DNA from: Candidatus Sumerlaeota bacterium
Lineage (GTDB): Bacteria; CG03; SLGR01
Length of the DNA stretch: 22,877 nt
NCBI GenBank assembly: GCA_007136585.1
Contig: SLGR01000227.1
Location: 1-22,877 of the forward strand
Reading direction: 5' to 3'
Under the pieces are notes generated by a model. That model did not search any database. It was given only the letters and a program-made list of their open reading frames with translations, and was not told the origin of the DNA. The position numbers and the translations under genes are program-made. Shown here in pieces: positions 8,098 to 16,628 of the stretch. Every line of letters starts with the position of its first letter. Position 1 is the first letter of the stretch.

Positions 8098-8536
8098 GGG
8101 CCCGCAGGTAAACTACGCCGGCGACGGGACGCTTATCTCCCGGGATAAGGTCAGGAGGCTGGCCCTGTTCGTCTATAATAACTTCTGGAAACACAGCTCG
8201 CCTCTTCCCGGGGATTTCATCCTTGAGATAAACCTGATGAGCTCAGGAGAGGTGCGAAAATTAAACCGGAAATACCTGGACCGGGACAGGGAGACGGATG
8301 TGATCGCCTTTTCTTTCCTTGAAGGGGACGGGTTCTGCGAGGACCCCCCGGTTCTGGGCCAGATAGTTATTTCCACCGGCGCCGTCAGTGATCAGGCCGA
8401 AGCTTTCGGACATTCCCGGAGAAAAGAACTGCGACTTCTGATAATACACGGACTGCTTCATATAGCGGGATGGAGCGAGGGGGAGGAGATAGAGATTTGT
8501 CAGCAGGAGATACTGAAAAAGACAGACCGAATATAA
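8063..8536 (+). CDS. ybeY: YbeY-family endoribonuclease / rRNA maturation factor, with atypical metal site
   Basis: This 157-residue member of the UPF0054/YbeY family would act in 16S rRNA 3'-end maturation and ribosome quality control. Family features are LNRKYLDRDRETDVIAFSF (near 72-90), GQIVIS, and the metal motif HGLLHIAGWSE with His129 and His133. The usual motif is HGxLHLxGYDH; here the third histidine position is Glu139. The essential Arg59 of E. coli aligns with Leu, as in some other lineages. The only usable start before the conserved region is a TTG at 8063, without a clear ribosome-binding site. It overlaps the HD gene by 35 nt and adds about ten residues to the usual N-terminus, so the true start is uncertain. 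The gene sits in the standard phoH-HD-ybeY order. Confidence 0.88.
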   Translation: MSTRKIKRKTVKGPQVNYAGDGTLISRDKVRRLALFVYNNFWKHSSPLPGDFILEINLMSSGEVRKLNRKYLDRDRETDVIAFSFLEGDGFCEDPPVLGQIVISTGAVSDQAEAFGHSRRKELRLLIIHGLLHIAGWSEGEEIEICQQEILKKTDRI

Positions 8537-9225
8537 TACGGAGTTTTGATTTTGCTCTAAAGGGGCTGGTATACGCCCTCAGGACGGAGAGGAATATGCG
8601 TATACACGTCATATCGGCTGTCCTTGTCCTTATACTCTCGCTTTTCCTGCGCCTCACCAGGCTTGAGCTTGCCGTGCTGATACTGGTTATAGCCCTGGTG
8701 CTGATAACGGAGATTCTAAATACGGCCAGCGAGCTTCTCGTGAATATGGTAACCGAAGAACATCACCCAATAGCCAAGATAATTAAGGATCTTTCCGCGG
8801 GCTCGGTCCTTTTTGCCTCAATCTGCGCGGTGCTTACAGGTTACCTTCTCTTCATAAGGAAGGAGACGCTCGAGCTTCTGGGGCGCTCCCTTGTAATTGA
8901 AAGGATAGCCGAGTATCCGCCGCACGTTGCCGCGGCTGTGATATTCCTGGTTATTTTTATCTCCGTTGCGATTAAGACCCTGAAGGAAAAACGCCCCGCT
9001 ATTGAAGGGGGAATGCCCAGTATACATACCGCGGTAGCCTTTGCCCTGGCCTCTATGGTTTTCATAGCCTCCGCCAGCGTATATGTATTCATACTTGCCC
9101 TGGCCCTGGCCGCGATGGTGGCCCAGGCCCGTATCTCCGCCGGGATACATACGCTCTGGGAGGTTATAGCCGGCGCGCTGATCGGCACGGCCCTGACCGC
9201 CCTGATATTCCAGCTTGCGGTCTGA
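8470..9225 (+). CDS. DgkA-PAP2 fusion: prokaryotic diacylglycerol/undecaprenol kinase with phosphatase domain
   Basis: This 251-residue all-membrane protein joins two enzymes. Residues ~22-130 form a DgkA-type kinase: RTERNMRIH, then EILNTASELLVN, where Glu81, Asn84 and Glu88 match the catalytic E69, N72 and E76 of E. coli DgkA, while the D80 position is Asn92. Residues ~145-251 form a PAP2 phosphatase with KEKRP, PSIH (183-186) and ARISAGIHTLWE (Arg221, His227, Glu231). The aspartate usual in that motif is glutamate here, as is common in such fusions. The likely role is phosphorylation and dephosphorylation of undecaprenol or diacylglycerol. Two starts are possible: ATG 8470 (67-nt overlap with ybeY, weak ribosome-binding site) or TTG 8497 (preceded by GGAGGAG, 40-nt overlap). 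Confidence 0.88.
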   Translation: MERGGGDRDLSAGDTEKDRPNIIRSFDFALKGLVYALRTERNMRIHVISAVLVLILSLFLRLTRLELAVLILVIALVLITEILNTASELLVNMVTEEHHPIAKIIKDLSAGSVLFASICAVLTGYLLFIRKETLELLGRSLVIERIAEYPPHVAAAVIFLVIFISVAIKTLKEKRPAIEGGMPSIHTAVAFALASMVFIASASVYVFILALALAAMVAQARISAGIHTLWEVIAGALIGTALTALIFQLAV

Positions 9226-9228
9226 GTT

Positions 9229-10221
9229 ATGATATACCTGACTCTTTTTATCCTCCTTATTTTCTCGTCATTTTTCTCTTCGCTTGAGACGGGGCTTCTT
9301 GCCCTGGGAGAGGTAAAGATAAGGGACTGGTCGGCTGCCGGAATGAAGGGGCTTGATGAGTGGCTCAGAAACCCGGCCGCGGTCATAACCGGGATACTTA
9401 TAGGAAACAACCTCGTCAATATTATATTTTCCTCGCTCTTTACCATAATGGTATTCAGGATGGCCGCGGTCCCTCCCCGTATGGTAGAGAGCGTCTCGAT
9501 ACTTCTTTCTTCGGCTTTCCTTCTTACCCTGGGGGAGATCATACCCAAGAACTTTGCCAACTCGCACCCTGACAGGATAGTAAGGACTTCGTTCCCTCTT
9601 TTCAGGGAGTTCTACAGGGCTGCCGGTCCTGTTGCGGATTTTCTCAACAGGGTTTCATTTGCCCTGGTCGGAGGGCTTAAGAAAATTAGGGAACGCCCGG
9701 TTTCCAGGAAAGAGCTCCACCTGGCCCTGGAGGAGATAGAGCAGAGCAGTCTCCTTGACAGGGAAAATTCCCGTATGCTTTCAAGGGTTCTCTCTCTTGC
9801 CAAGAAATCTGTCGGGGATATAATGGTCAGGAGAAAGGATGTATATGCGGTTGACCTTGAGTGGGATTACGAAAAGATAATAAGGAAGCTGCGCGAAAGC
9901 CGGTTCTCCCGCATACCCGCCTACAGGGGACGTCTGGATAATTTTGCCGGATTTATATATATAAAAGATGTGATAGGAGAGCTCAACAGGAGCGGGAAAA
10001 TTGATTGCGAGAGTATAATGCGGAAAGCTTATGTGACTTACCCCGGCAGAAACTGCCATTTCCTTTTCCAGGATATGAGGAGAAGAAGGAAGCACTGCGC
10101 GGTTGTAAAGAACGGCACCCGGGTAACGGGGGTAGTTTCTATAGAAGATATAATTGAAGAGATAGTTGGAGAGATATACGATGAATACGATGAATACGAT
10201 GACAGGAATGCTGCTCTTTAG
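9229..10221 (+). CDS. CNNM/CorB-type transporter, short form (DUF21 plus CBS pair)
   Basis: This 330-residue protein has an N-terminal DUF21 membrane domain (about 1-135). It carries the family motif SSLETGL near residue 16 and GEIIPKNFA near 104. A CBS-pair region follows (about 190-320: VGDIMVRR, SRIPAYRG, VVSIEDIIEEI). It ends at DEYDEYDD without the C-terminal CorC_HlyC domain that its downstream paralogue has. The family handles Mg2+ or other divalent cations; older annotation calls them hemolysin-like. The ATG lies 3 nt after the stop of the DgkA-PAP2 gene. The short form next to a long form suggests a heteromeric pair, which is inference. Confidence 0.88.
   Translation: MIYLTLFILLIFSSFFSSLETGLLALGEVKIRDWSAAGMKGLDEWLRNPAAVITGILIGNNLVNIIFSSLFTIMVFRMAAVPPRMVESVSILLSSAFLLTLGEIIPKNFANSHPDRIVRTSFPLFREFYRAAGPVADFLNRVSFALVGGLKKIRERPVSRKELHLALEEIEQSSLLDRENSRMLSRVLSLAKKSVGDIMVRRKDVYAVDLEWDYEKIIRKLRESRFSRIPAYRGRLDNFAGFIYIKDVIGELNRSGKIDCESIMRKAYVTYPGRNCHFLFQDMRRRRKHCAVVKNGTRVTGVVSIEDIIEEIVGEIYDEYDEYDDRNAAL
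10180..10197 (+). repeat. Two-copy 9-bp tandem repeat at overlapping gene junction
   Basis: GATGAATAC is repeated head to tail (10180-10188 and 10189-10197), followed by GATGAC. In the upstream gene the repeats encode the acidic tail DEYDEYDD; in the downstream gene's frame they supply successive ATG codons at 10181, 10190 and 10199. Because the unit is 9 bp, gain or loss would not shift either frame. Confidence 0.8.
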
Positions 10222-11491
10222 ATCTGTAATACTTCTTATTCTGCTTCTTTTCACCATGTTCTTTACCGCGGCGGAGACATCGCTTACTGTTCTGCGCCGC
10301 TCCCAGATAAAGAGACTTATAAGGGATAAAGGGGTCATGGGCCTTAAAGCCTGGCTGAAGAACCCCAGCCGCCTTCTTACTACCACGCTCGTAGGCACGG
10401 CGGTATGCGTGATAGGGGTCTCGGTCATAGGAACTACTATGGCTCTTGAGATAAGCGCAAGGACAGCTGTTTCCGAAGCGGCAGCTACTTCCGTGAGCAC
10501 CGTGATAATACTCATAGTGGTGCTTGTCTTTGCCGAGATAGTTCCCAAGGCCCTGGGCAGAAGAAACGCGCAGAAGGTCTCGGCCTTAATAATCCAGCCT
10601 CTCCGGGTGATTAATTTTATCTTTGCGCCCGTAGTCAGCCTCTTTACCGCAATGAGCAGCCTTGTGATAAAACTGACGGGGGGCAGATCCCTTAAGGAAC
10701 AGCCTCTTTTTGCTTTTGAGGAGATAAAGGGGCTGATAGAGATGGGAGTGGAGGAAGGGGTTATAGCAAGCGCCGAAAAACGGATGATGTCACAGATAAT
10801 GGAGTTCGGCGAGACGGTTGTCAGGGAAGTTATGGTTCCCAGGATAAATATGAAGATGCTTGATATTGATACCGACCCTTCAGAACTGGTGAGAAAAGCC
10901 ATAGAACTGAGGCATTCCCGTATACCCGTATACAGGGAAAGTAAAGACAGTATAGCGGGGATACTGTATGTGAAGGACCTGCTTCCGTACCTAACGGAGG
11001 GGCGCGAGATAGATATAGAGAAGATACTAAGGAAACCCTATTTCATCCCTGAACTTAAAAAGATCGGCGACCTGCTGAAGGAGTTCAGGCAGGGGAGGGA
11101 GCATATAGCCGTGACGGTGGACGAGTACGGGGTGCCGGTGGGGCTTGTTACAATAGAGGATATAGTAGAAGAGATTACCGGTGAGATATTTGACGAATAT
11201 GATATCCGCAAAGAGAGGATACAGAAGATTTCAGATAATAAGTGGGAGATAAACGCGGTTGAGGACCTTGACAAGATAAACGATGTCATAGGGGCGGAAC
11301 TCCCGGAGGACCAGTACGACTCCCTCGGGGGCCTTATAACCGGGGAACTGGGCCGGGTTCCGGCTGAGGGGGAGGAGTTTGAATACTCCTCCTGCAGTAT
11401 GAAGGTTGTAAAAGCCTCTCCAACAAGGGTCCTCAAGGTAATCCTGGAGTTCTCCGGACCGGGACCCCGGGGGGATTTTTCCGGGAAATAA
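10181..11491 (+). CDS. CNNM/CorB-type transporter, full form (DUF21, CBS pair, CorC_HlyC)
   Basis: This is a 436-residue paralogue of the preceding gene. Order: DUF21 membrane domain (about 1-180, FFTAAETSL, AEIVPKALG), a CBS pair (about 195-330, VREVMVPR, SRIPVYRE, GLVTIEDIVEEITGEI), then a CorC_HlyC transporter-associated domain (about 340-430, WEINAVEDLDKIND and LGGLITGELGRVP). The family exports or regulates Mg2+ and related ions at the inner membrane. The ATG at 10181 is preferred because GGAGAG (10168-10173) lies 7 nt upstream; the frame also offers TTG 10166 and ATG 10190, 10199 and 10208. The overlap with the upstream gene is 41 nt. The proximity of the pair to ybeY and recO resembles the ybeY-corC linkage of proteobacteria. 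Confidence 0.92.
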   Translation: MNTMNTMTGMLLFRSVILLILLLFTMFFTAAETSLTVLRRSQIKRLIRDKGVMGLKAWLKNPSRLLTTTLVGTAVCVIGVSVIGTTMALEISARTAVSEAAATSVSTVIILIVVLVFAEIVPKALGRRNAQKVSALIIQPLRVINFIFAPVVSLFTAMSSLVIKLTGGRSLKEQPLFAFEEIKGLIEMGVEEGVIASAEKRMMSQIMEFGETVVREVMVPRINMKMLDIDTDPSELVRKAIELRHSRIPVYRESKDSIAGILYVKDLLPYLTEGREIDIEKILRKPYFIPELKKIGDLLKEFRQGREHIAVTVDEYGVPVGLVTIEDIVEEITGEIFDEYDIRKERIQKISDNKWEINAVEDLDKINDVIGAELPEDQYDSLGGLITGELGRVPAEGEEFEYSSCSMKVVKASPTRVLKVILEFSGPGPRGDFSGK

Positions 11492-11501
11492 AGGGTAATC
11501 C

Positions 11502-12707
11502 ATGAAAAAAATTCTTATAGCCGAAGATTCAGCCCAGGTAAGGGAAACGCTTAAATCCGTTGTGGAGATGTGGGGGTACGAGGCGGATACTGCTTCCGAC
11601 GGAAGCGAGGCGCTGCGTAAAATGGAGGACTCACCCCCGGATCTTGTGATAATAGATATAATGATGCCCGTCCTTCACGGGCTGAACCTGCTTCAGAAGA
11701 TAAAAGCCGGGGAGAAAACCAGTAATATAAAGGTCGTTATCTACACCGGCAAGGATTTTGAATCGGAAAAGGCAAAGGCCCTGGAGCTGGGAGCTGACGC
11801 TTACGTAACTAAAGCCGAAAACATTGAGATATTAAAAAGCAGAATAAAGAACCTCCTTGAGGGTGAGGATACATCTTTTAATATTGAGATTTTCGGGGCC
11901 AGGGGTTCCATCCCCGCTCCCGGAAAAAATTATGAGAAGTACGGCGGGAATACTTCCTGCGTAAAGCTGAAAGCCGGGGAAAGCCTTTTTATCCTTGACG
12001 CCGGAACCGGTATCAGGGAGCTTGGAAGAACTCTCAGCGGGACCGGGGAAAAGGTCAGCGCCTTTCTTTTATTTACCCATACCCACTGGGACCATATCCA
12101 GGGGTTCCCCTTCTTTGCCCCGGCCTATGACCCCGGAAACGAGTTCATAGTATACGGGCCCAGGTCCATGGACAGGTCGCTGGAGGATACTTTCAAACTC
12201 CAGTTTGACCCCAATTATTTTCCTGTCTCCGTAAGCGATCTATCCTCCAGGATAAGGTTCCGAGACCTTACGGAAGAGAGTTTCTCCTGCGGACCGGTCG
12301 ATATAAGCACCGTATACCTGAACCATCCGGGTATGACCCTGGGGTACGCGTTCAAAAGATCCGGAAGAAAGATATGCTATATAACAGATAATGAGCTTAC
12401 CGGAGAGGCAGGGGCGGAATCCGTTGACGGAGCCGGCCGTCTCTCCGAGTTCATCTCCGGATCCGACCTCTGTATAATGGATGCCCAGTACACCGACCTG
12501 GAGTACCCGGAAAAAAGGGGTTGGGGGCACAGCCCGATAGGAAGGGTTCTGAGCCTAGCTGAAGGAGCCGGTGTTTCCCGCCTTATTCTTTTCCACCACG
12601 ATCCGGACCATACTGACGAGGATATGGACTTAATACTTGACTCTGCCAGGGAGAGGAGCGGGATAAGTGTTGACGCGGCCAGGGAGGGGGATTCACTGGA
12701 TATATGA
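11502..12707 (+). CDS. Response regulator receiver fused to metallo-beta-lactamase-fold hydrolase
   Basis: This is a 401-residue two-domain cytoplasmic protein. Residues 1-123 form a complete REC domain: acidic pocket Glu8-Asp9, phospho-acceptor Asp52 in VIIDIMMP, Thr in VVIYTGKD, and the conserved Lys in YVTKAEN. Residues ~126-400 form an MBL-fold hydrolase opening with GARGSIPAPG and YGGNTSC. Its metal ligands are visible: HTHWDH (193-198), His275 in LNHPG, Asp296 in ITDNE and the His365-His366 pair in FHHDPDH. The output is thus an enzyme controlled by phosphorylation, not a DNA-binding domain. The substrate is unknown; related folds cleave RNA, cyclic nucleotides or phosphonate esters. 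No histidine kinase is nearby. The gene begins 10 nt after CNNM2 and overlaps recO by 4 nt (ATGA). Confidence 0.93.
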   Translation: MKKILIAEDSAQVRETLKSVVEMWGYEADTASDGSEALRKMEDSPPDLVIIDIMMPVLHGLNLLQKIKAGEKTSNIKVVIYTGKDFESEKAKALELGADAYVTKAENIEILKSRIKNLLEGEDTSFNIEIFGARGSIPAPGKNYEKYGGNTSCVKLKAGESLFILDAGTGIRELGRTLSGTGEKVSAFLLFTHTHWDHIQGFPFFAPAYDPGNEFIVYGPRSMDRSLEDTFKLQFDPNYFPVSVSDLSSRIRFRDLTEESFSCGPVDISTVYLNHPGMTLGYAFKRSGRKICYITDNELTGEAGAESVDGAGRLSEFISGSDLCIMDAQYTDLEYPEKRGWGHSPIGRVLSLAEGAGVSRLILFHHDPDHTDEDMDLILDSARERSGISVDAAREGDSLDI

Positions 12708-13474
12708 ATCATATAAGGGCCGAGGGTATAGTGATACGCAGCTATGACTACGGCGAAGGGCACAGGATAGTCCTCATATATACCAAAGATATGGGGAAAA
12801 TAAGGGCCTCGGCCCGGGGGTCAAGAAAAATCAGGTCAAAATTCGCCTCTTTTCTGGAACCTCTGACCGGTAACCGGTTTATGCTCTACCGTCGCGGAGA
12901 TAACCCGGTTTACACCCTTACCGGTGTGGAGGTTTTCAACCCCTACTCGGCGCTCCGGGAGGATATGCGGCGTTTCGGATACGGGTCTCTGATGCTGGAA
13001 ATAGTGGATATCCTCTGTTGCGATGAAGACCCCGATATAGAACTTTATTTTCTTCTCCTTGAGGCGCTTACGGACCTTGAGACCGGTCCTTCCGCCTCTA
13101 CCGCCTGGCTTTTTCTTTTCAGGGCATTGAAACTTGCCGGGTACAGGCTGAATATGTTCCGTTGCTGCGAGTGCGGCGTAAAACCACCGGGTGGGGCTGT
13201 TTTCTCCCCGCCTGCGGGGGGAATCATATGCTCATCCTGCTCCCCTCAGGAACCTTTCTGGAGCGTCTCAGAAGAGACGCTGGCGGATATAAAAAACCTT
13301 GGACCCGGGGCTGAGCTGAAGTCCGGTTCGGAAAAGGCGATTGGCAATATCATAACAAAATATATAAAATACCAGCTTGACAGGGAGATCCGTTCAACCG
13401 GGTTTCTGGAGATTTTCAAGGACAATGTACTTTCAGGAACTGATAGAGACACTAAACAGCTACTGGGCAGGTAA
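12704..13474 (+). CDS. recO: DNA repair protein RecO
   Basis: This 256-residue RecO mediates RecA loading on SSB-coated single-stranded DNA in the RecFOR pathway. The N-terminal OB-fold starts with [18 protein letters not shown] and includes KGxxRAxARG-like residues ([12 protein letters not shown]). The helical C-terminal part holds a zinc-binding arrangement, CCECG (near 151) and CSSC (near 173). Length is typical. The ATG overlaps the REC-MBL stop (ATGA), a translational-coupling arrangement, and the 3' end overlaps glyQ by 50 nt. recO-glyQ-glyS adjacency is common in bacteria with two-subunit GlyRS. Confidence 0.93.
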   Translation: MNHIRAEGIVIRSYDYGEGHRIVLIYTKDMGKIRASARGSRKIRSKFASFLEPLTGNRFMLYRRGDNPVYTLTGVEVFNPYSALREDMRRFGYGSLMLEIVDILCCDEDPDIELYFLLLEALTDLETGPSASTAWLFLFRALKLAGYRLNMFRCCECGVKPPGGAVFSPPAGGIICSSCSPQEPFWSVSEETLADIKNLGPGAELKSGSEKAIGNIITKYIKYQLDREIRSTGFLEIFKDNVLSGTDRDTKQLLGR

Positions 13475-14270
13475 GGGTTGTCTCATAGCCCAGCCCTACG
13501 ATATAGAGAAGGGGGCGGGAACCTTCAACCCGTCAACCTTTTTTCACGTTCTGGGGCGCCGCCCCGTAAACGTTGCTTTTGTTGAGCCCGTTAGAAGGCC
13601 CACTGACGGGCGCTACGGCGATAACCCCAACCGGCTTCAGCACTACTACCAGTACCAGGTTATCCTGAAACCTTCCCCGGCGGATGTCCAGGGTCTTTAC
13701 CGGGCTTCCCTAAAGAGGATAGGAATTGATATAAAACATCACGACCTTCGTCTTGTAAAGGACGACTGGAAATCCCCCACACTGGCAGCATGGGGGCTCG
13801 GCTGGGAGGTATGGCTTGACGGGCTGGAGATAACCCAGTTTACCTATTTTCAGCAGATGGGAGGGGTCGATCTGCCCGACGCCCCGGCCGAGCTTACCTA
13901 CGGGCTTGAACGTATAGCAATGTTCCTTCAGGGGGTCGAGAGTGTCTTTGATATAGAGTGGAACGGTGATTATACATACGGGGATATACACCTGGATGAC
14001 GAGAGAGAGTTCTCCAGGTACAATTTTGAAGAGGTGGACCCGGAATTTCAGAAAACCGTATTCAGCCACTGCGAAAAGAAATGCCTGAACCTTATAGAGA
14101 AAGGGATGGTCCGACCGGCCTATGATTTTGTCCTAAAGGCCTCCCACGCTTTCAACCTGCTTGACGCCAGGGGGGTCATAAGCGTCTCCGAGAGAAACAG
14201 GTACATAGAAAGGGTCAGGAAAATGGCCAACGCGACAGCCGTGGCTTTTTCGGGAGAAAAGGATGAGTAA
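13425..14270 (+). CDS. glyQ: Glycyl-tRNA synthetase alpha subunit
   Basis: This is the 281-residue catalytic alpha subunit of tetrameric GlyRS, which charges tRNA-Gly. Typical sequences are [36 protein letters not shown] and [19 protein letters not shown]. The longer open frame begins at 13377, but homologues start with M(T/Y)FQxxI immediately before the YW motif, so the ATG at 13425 is chosen. Upstream AAGGA is close (2 nt) and GGAGA is 12 nt away, so the ribosome-binding site is imperfect. The gene overlaps recO by 50 nt and glyS by 8 nt (the ATG of glyS lies within the last codons), which supports coupled, stoichiometric production of the two subunits. Confidence 0.96.
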   Translation: MYFQELIETLNSYWAGKGCLIAQPYDIEKGAGTFNPSTFFHVLGRRPVNVAFVEPVRRPTDGRYGDNPNRLQHYYQYQVILKPSPADVQGLYRASLKRIGIDIKHHDLRLVKDDWKSPTLAAWGLGWEVWLDGLEITQFTYFQQMGGVDLPDAPAELTYGLERIAMFLQGVESVFDIEWNGDYTYGDIHLDDEREFSRYNFEEVDPEFQKTVFSHCEKKCLNLIEKGMVRPAYDFVLKASHAFNLLDARGVISVSERNRYIERVRKMANATAVAFSGEKDE

Positions 14271-16347
14271 GTATCCTCTTCTTATCGAGGCGGGATGCGA
14301 AGACCTTCCCCCGGCGGATGTGGCAACTATAAGGGAGACGGGTCTGCAGCTCTTTAAGGAGATACTTTCCCGGTACAGGGTCAATTGTTATTCAGCTGAA
14401 CTTTTCACGACCCCCAGGAGAATAGCGGTCCGGGGTTTGGTTGATTTTGCCCAGTCCCCTGAGAAGAAAGAGGTCAAGGGCCCCCCTTATGATATAGCCG
14501 TAAAGGACGGAACCCCGACCCGGGCCGGAGTAGGGTTCGCGGACAAGATGGGGGTCGGGTTTGACAAGCTGGCTGTAAAAGAGACTCCCCGCGGAAAATA
14601 TATGCACTTCACCCTTGAGGAAAAAGGGCGCCCGGTAAGGGAGCTGCTGGGAGATATAACCTCGGAGTTTCTCACGGGTCTCGAGTTCCCCGTTATGATG
14701 AGCTGGCCCGGGTGCCCCTTCAGGTTTCCCCGCCCTATACGCTGGGTCCTTGCGGTAATGGGAAGTTCATCAGTAAAATTTGAACTTGGAAACCTTAAGA
14801 CAGGTAAGAGTACCCGGGGGCATTACATTTTCGCGGATAAGAAAATAAAGATCAAATACCCGGGTGAGTACGAGAAGGTACTGAAACTGAATTACGTGAT
14901 AGCCGACCCTGCCAAACGCCGGGAGGCCCTGAAGACCGCCGCCGCCCGCCCGCTTAAATATACAAGGGGGTACCCTGACTTGAAAGAGGAGCTTCTGGAG
15001 GAACTGGTCGGTTCCGTGGAGTTTCCCACAGGGATAAAGGGCTCCTTTCCGGAACAGTATCTCAACCTTCCCCGCGAGGTCATAGAGGCCTGTCTCGTAT
15101 ATCACCAGAGGTTCTTTCCCGTAACCGACAGGGACGGTAATATACTTAATAATTTTATAGGAATAAGGGACGGAATTTCCCAGGGGCTTGATGAGATAAG
15201 GGCCGGGTATGAAAAGGTGCTGGTGGCCCGCCTGAAGGATGCCGAGTTTTTCCTTGGGAAGGACAGGGAGAAACCCCTTGAATACTACGCTTCCCGGCTT
15301 GACGGAATAGAGTTTACCAGAGGTCTGGGAACACTTAAGGATAAGACCCGGCGGGTAAGTTCGCTCTGCCGGAAGCTCTGTTTGCTTGAATCCGTTCCTG
15401 AAGGCATGGCCCGGCCCGCCGCCCGGATAGCCGCCCTTGCCAAGGCCGACCTTACCACTCTTATGGTGGGAGAGTTTCCGGAACTTGAGGGAACGGTGGG
15501 AAAAATTTACGCCGGTATGGACGGTGAGCCGGAGGAGGTATCGGAGGGCATACAGCAGCATTACAGCCCCAGGACCGCCCGTGATCCCGTCCCGGATATA
15601 AACGCCGCTGCCGCAGTGGGTATATGCGACAGGCTGGATACTCTCTGCGGGAATATAGCAGTCGGAGTTACCGCCACGGGGTCCCAGGACCCGTTCGGGC
15701 TCAGGAGGGTCTGCAGGGGTATGCTGAGGATAGCTGTGGAGAAAGGATGGTCCGTTGATTTCGGGAACCTTGGGAAAACTTCACTGGGTAAATACGGGAG
15801 GGGAAAGTTTCCCTCGGATGCCCTGGAAAAAGTTACCCGGTTCATATCGGAGCAGGCAGTGCAGTACGCGGAAGAGAGGTTCCCGCATGATGTCGCAAGG
15901 TGCGCCGCCGCGGCCGGGACCCTTGATCCCTGTCTTCTCTTTGAAAGGGCCGGCGCCGTTGAGAAGATTAAGAACAGTCCGGGGTTTGATTCACTTATAG
16001 CGGCTTTCCGGAGAACGGGGAATATACTCCGTCAGGCGCGCGAAAAAAAGATGAAGATACCCTCCTCTCATAACCCTTCAAAACTCAGGGAAAAACCGGA
16101 AAAGGAACTTGGGCGTCTTTACGCCAGGGCTTCGGGAAAAGTAGATGAAAAGATAGAAAAGAGAGAGTATTACCAGGCCCTCAGAGAGCTTGCCTCTCTC
16201 CGGGAGGCGGTTGACAGTTTCTTTGACCAGGTGCTTGTAATGGACCCCGATGAGGGGCTGAGAAAAAACCGCCTCGCTCTTATAAACGACATATCCCGCC
16301 TCTTTGCTCCTGTAGGGGATATATCCCTTCTGGAGCTGAAACTGTAG
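14263..16347 (+). CDS. glyS: Glycyl-tRNA synthetase beta subunit
   Basis: This is the 694-residue beta subunit of heterotetrameric GlyRS, responsible for tRNA recognition. The N-terminus reads [12 protein letters not shown], a variant of the usual LLLEIGTEELP. Further family sequences are TTPRRIAVR, the [15 protein letters not shown] block near 148, YHQRFFPV, and DPFGLRR near 474. A C-terminal helical region resembling the ArgRS-type anticodon-binding domain ends the protein. Length and order are normal. It overlaps glyQ by 8 nt, and only 2 nt separate it from the DUF167 gene. Confidence 0.96.
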   Translation: MSKYPLLIEAGCEDLPPADVATIRETGLQLFKEILSRYRVNCYSAELFTTPRRIAVRGLVDFAQSPEKKEVKGPPYDIAVKDGTPTRAGVGFADKMGVGFDKLAVKETPRGKYMHFTLEEKGRPVRELLGDITSEFLTGLEFPVMMSWPGCPFRFPRPIRWVLAVMGSSSVKFELGNLKTGKSTRGHYIFADKKIKIKYPGEYEKVLKLNYVIADPAKRREALKTAAARPLKYTRGYPDLKEELLEELVGSVEFPTGIKGSFPEQYLNLPREVIEACLVYHQRFFPVTDRDGNILNNFIGIRDGISQGLDEIRAGYEKVLVARLKDAEFFLGKDREKPLEYYASRLDGIEFTRGLGTLKDKTRRVSSLCRKLCLLESVPEGMARPAARIAALAKADLTTLMVGEFPELEGTVGKIYAGMDGEPEEVSEGIQQHYSPRTARDPVPDINAAAAVGICDRLDTLCGNIAVGVTATGSQDPFGLRRVCRGMLRIAVEKGWSVDFGNLGKTSLGKYGRGKFPSDALEKVTRFISEQAVQYAEERFPHDVARCAAAAGTLDPCLLFERAGAVEKIKNSPGFDSLIAAFRRTGNILRQAREKKMKIPSSHNPSKLREKPEKELGRLYARASGKVDEKIEKREYYQALRELASLREAVDSFFDQVLVMDPDEGLRKNRLALINDISRLFAPVGDISLLELKL

Positions 16348-16349
16348 GC

Positions 16350-16628
16350 GTGGGATTCCGGACCGCCCTGAAGGTCCAGCCTTCGGCCTCCTCCAGGCGT
16401 ATAAGGTTCATTTCAGATAAAACCGTTAAGGTTTACCTTAACTCTCCTCCCGAAAAAGGCAGGGCCAACAGGGAACTGGTGAAGTACCTCTCCGGGGTAC
16501 TGGGGGTAGCAAAATCTTCAGTAAGGATAGTATCAGGGAGAACGGGGAAAACAAAGACCCTGAGGATAGAGGGTATCTCTGAGAAGGATTTCCTGAGTAA
16601 GATAAACCGTGCTGTTGACAGAACCTGA
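16350..16628 (+). CDS. DUF167 (YggU-like) protein
   Basis: This small 92-residue protein belongs to the DUF167/UPF0235 (YggU) family. Family signature: LKVQPSASSRR at the start, VKVYLNSPPEKGRANREL in the middle (residues 27-44), and SGRTGKTKTLRIEG toward the end. The molecular function of the family is not established. The GTG at 16350 begins 2 nt after the glyS stop. The distal end of the gene contains the -35 element of the predicted ppdK promoter. It is the last gene of the long operon. Confidence 0.9.
   Translation: MGFRTALKVQPSASSRRIRFISDKTVKVYLNSPPEKGRANRELVKYLSGVLGVAKSSVRIVSGRTGKTKTLRIEGISEKDFLSKINRAVDRT

Noticed and set aside
8841-9560. 239-codon minus-strand open frame opposite the DgkA-PAP2 and CNNM1 genes
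   Set aside because: Covers conserved motifs of the plus-strand genes and shows only Ala/Ile-rich composition without family features.
9781-10902. 373-codon open frame on the minus strand opposite both CNNM genes
   Set aside because: It is antisense to two well-supported genes in an operon, its translation is Ser/Thr/Ile-rich low complexity, and it has no recognisable motif. It is a by-product of the codon bias of the plus-strand genes.
13377-13424. Extended N-terminus for GlyQ (16 extra residues)
   Set aside because: Homologues begin at the M(T/Y)FQ motif; the extension lies inside recO and has no similarity to the family.
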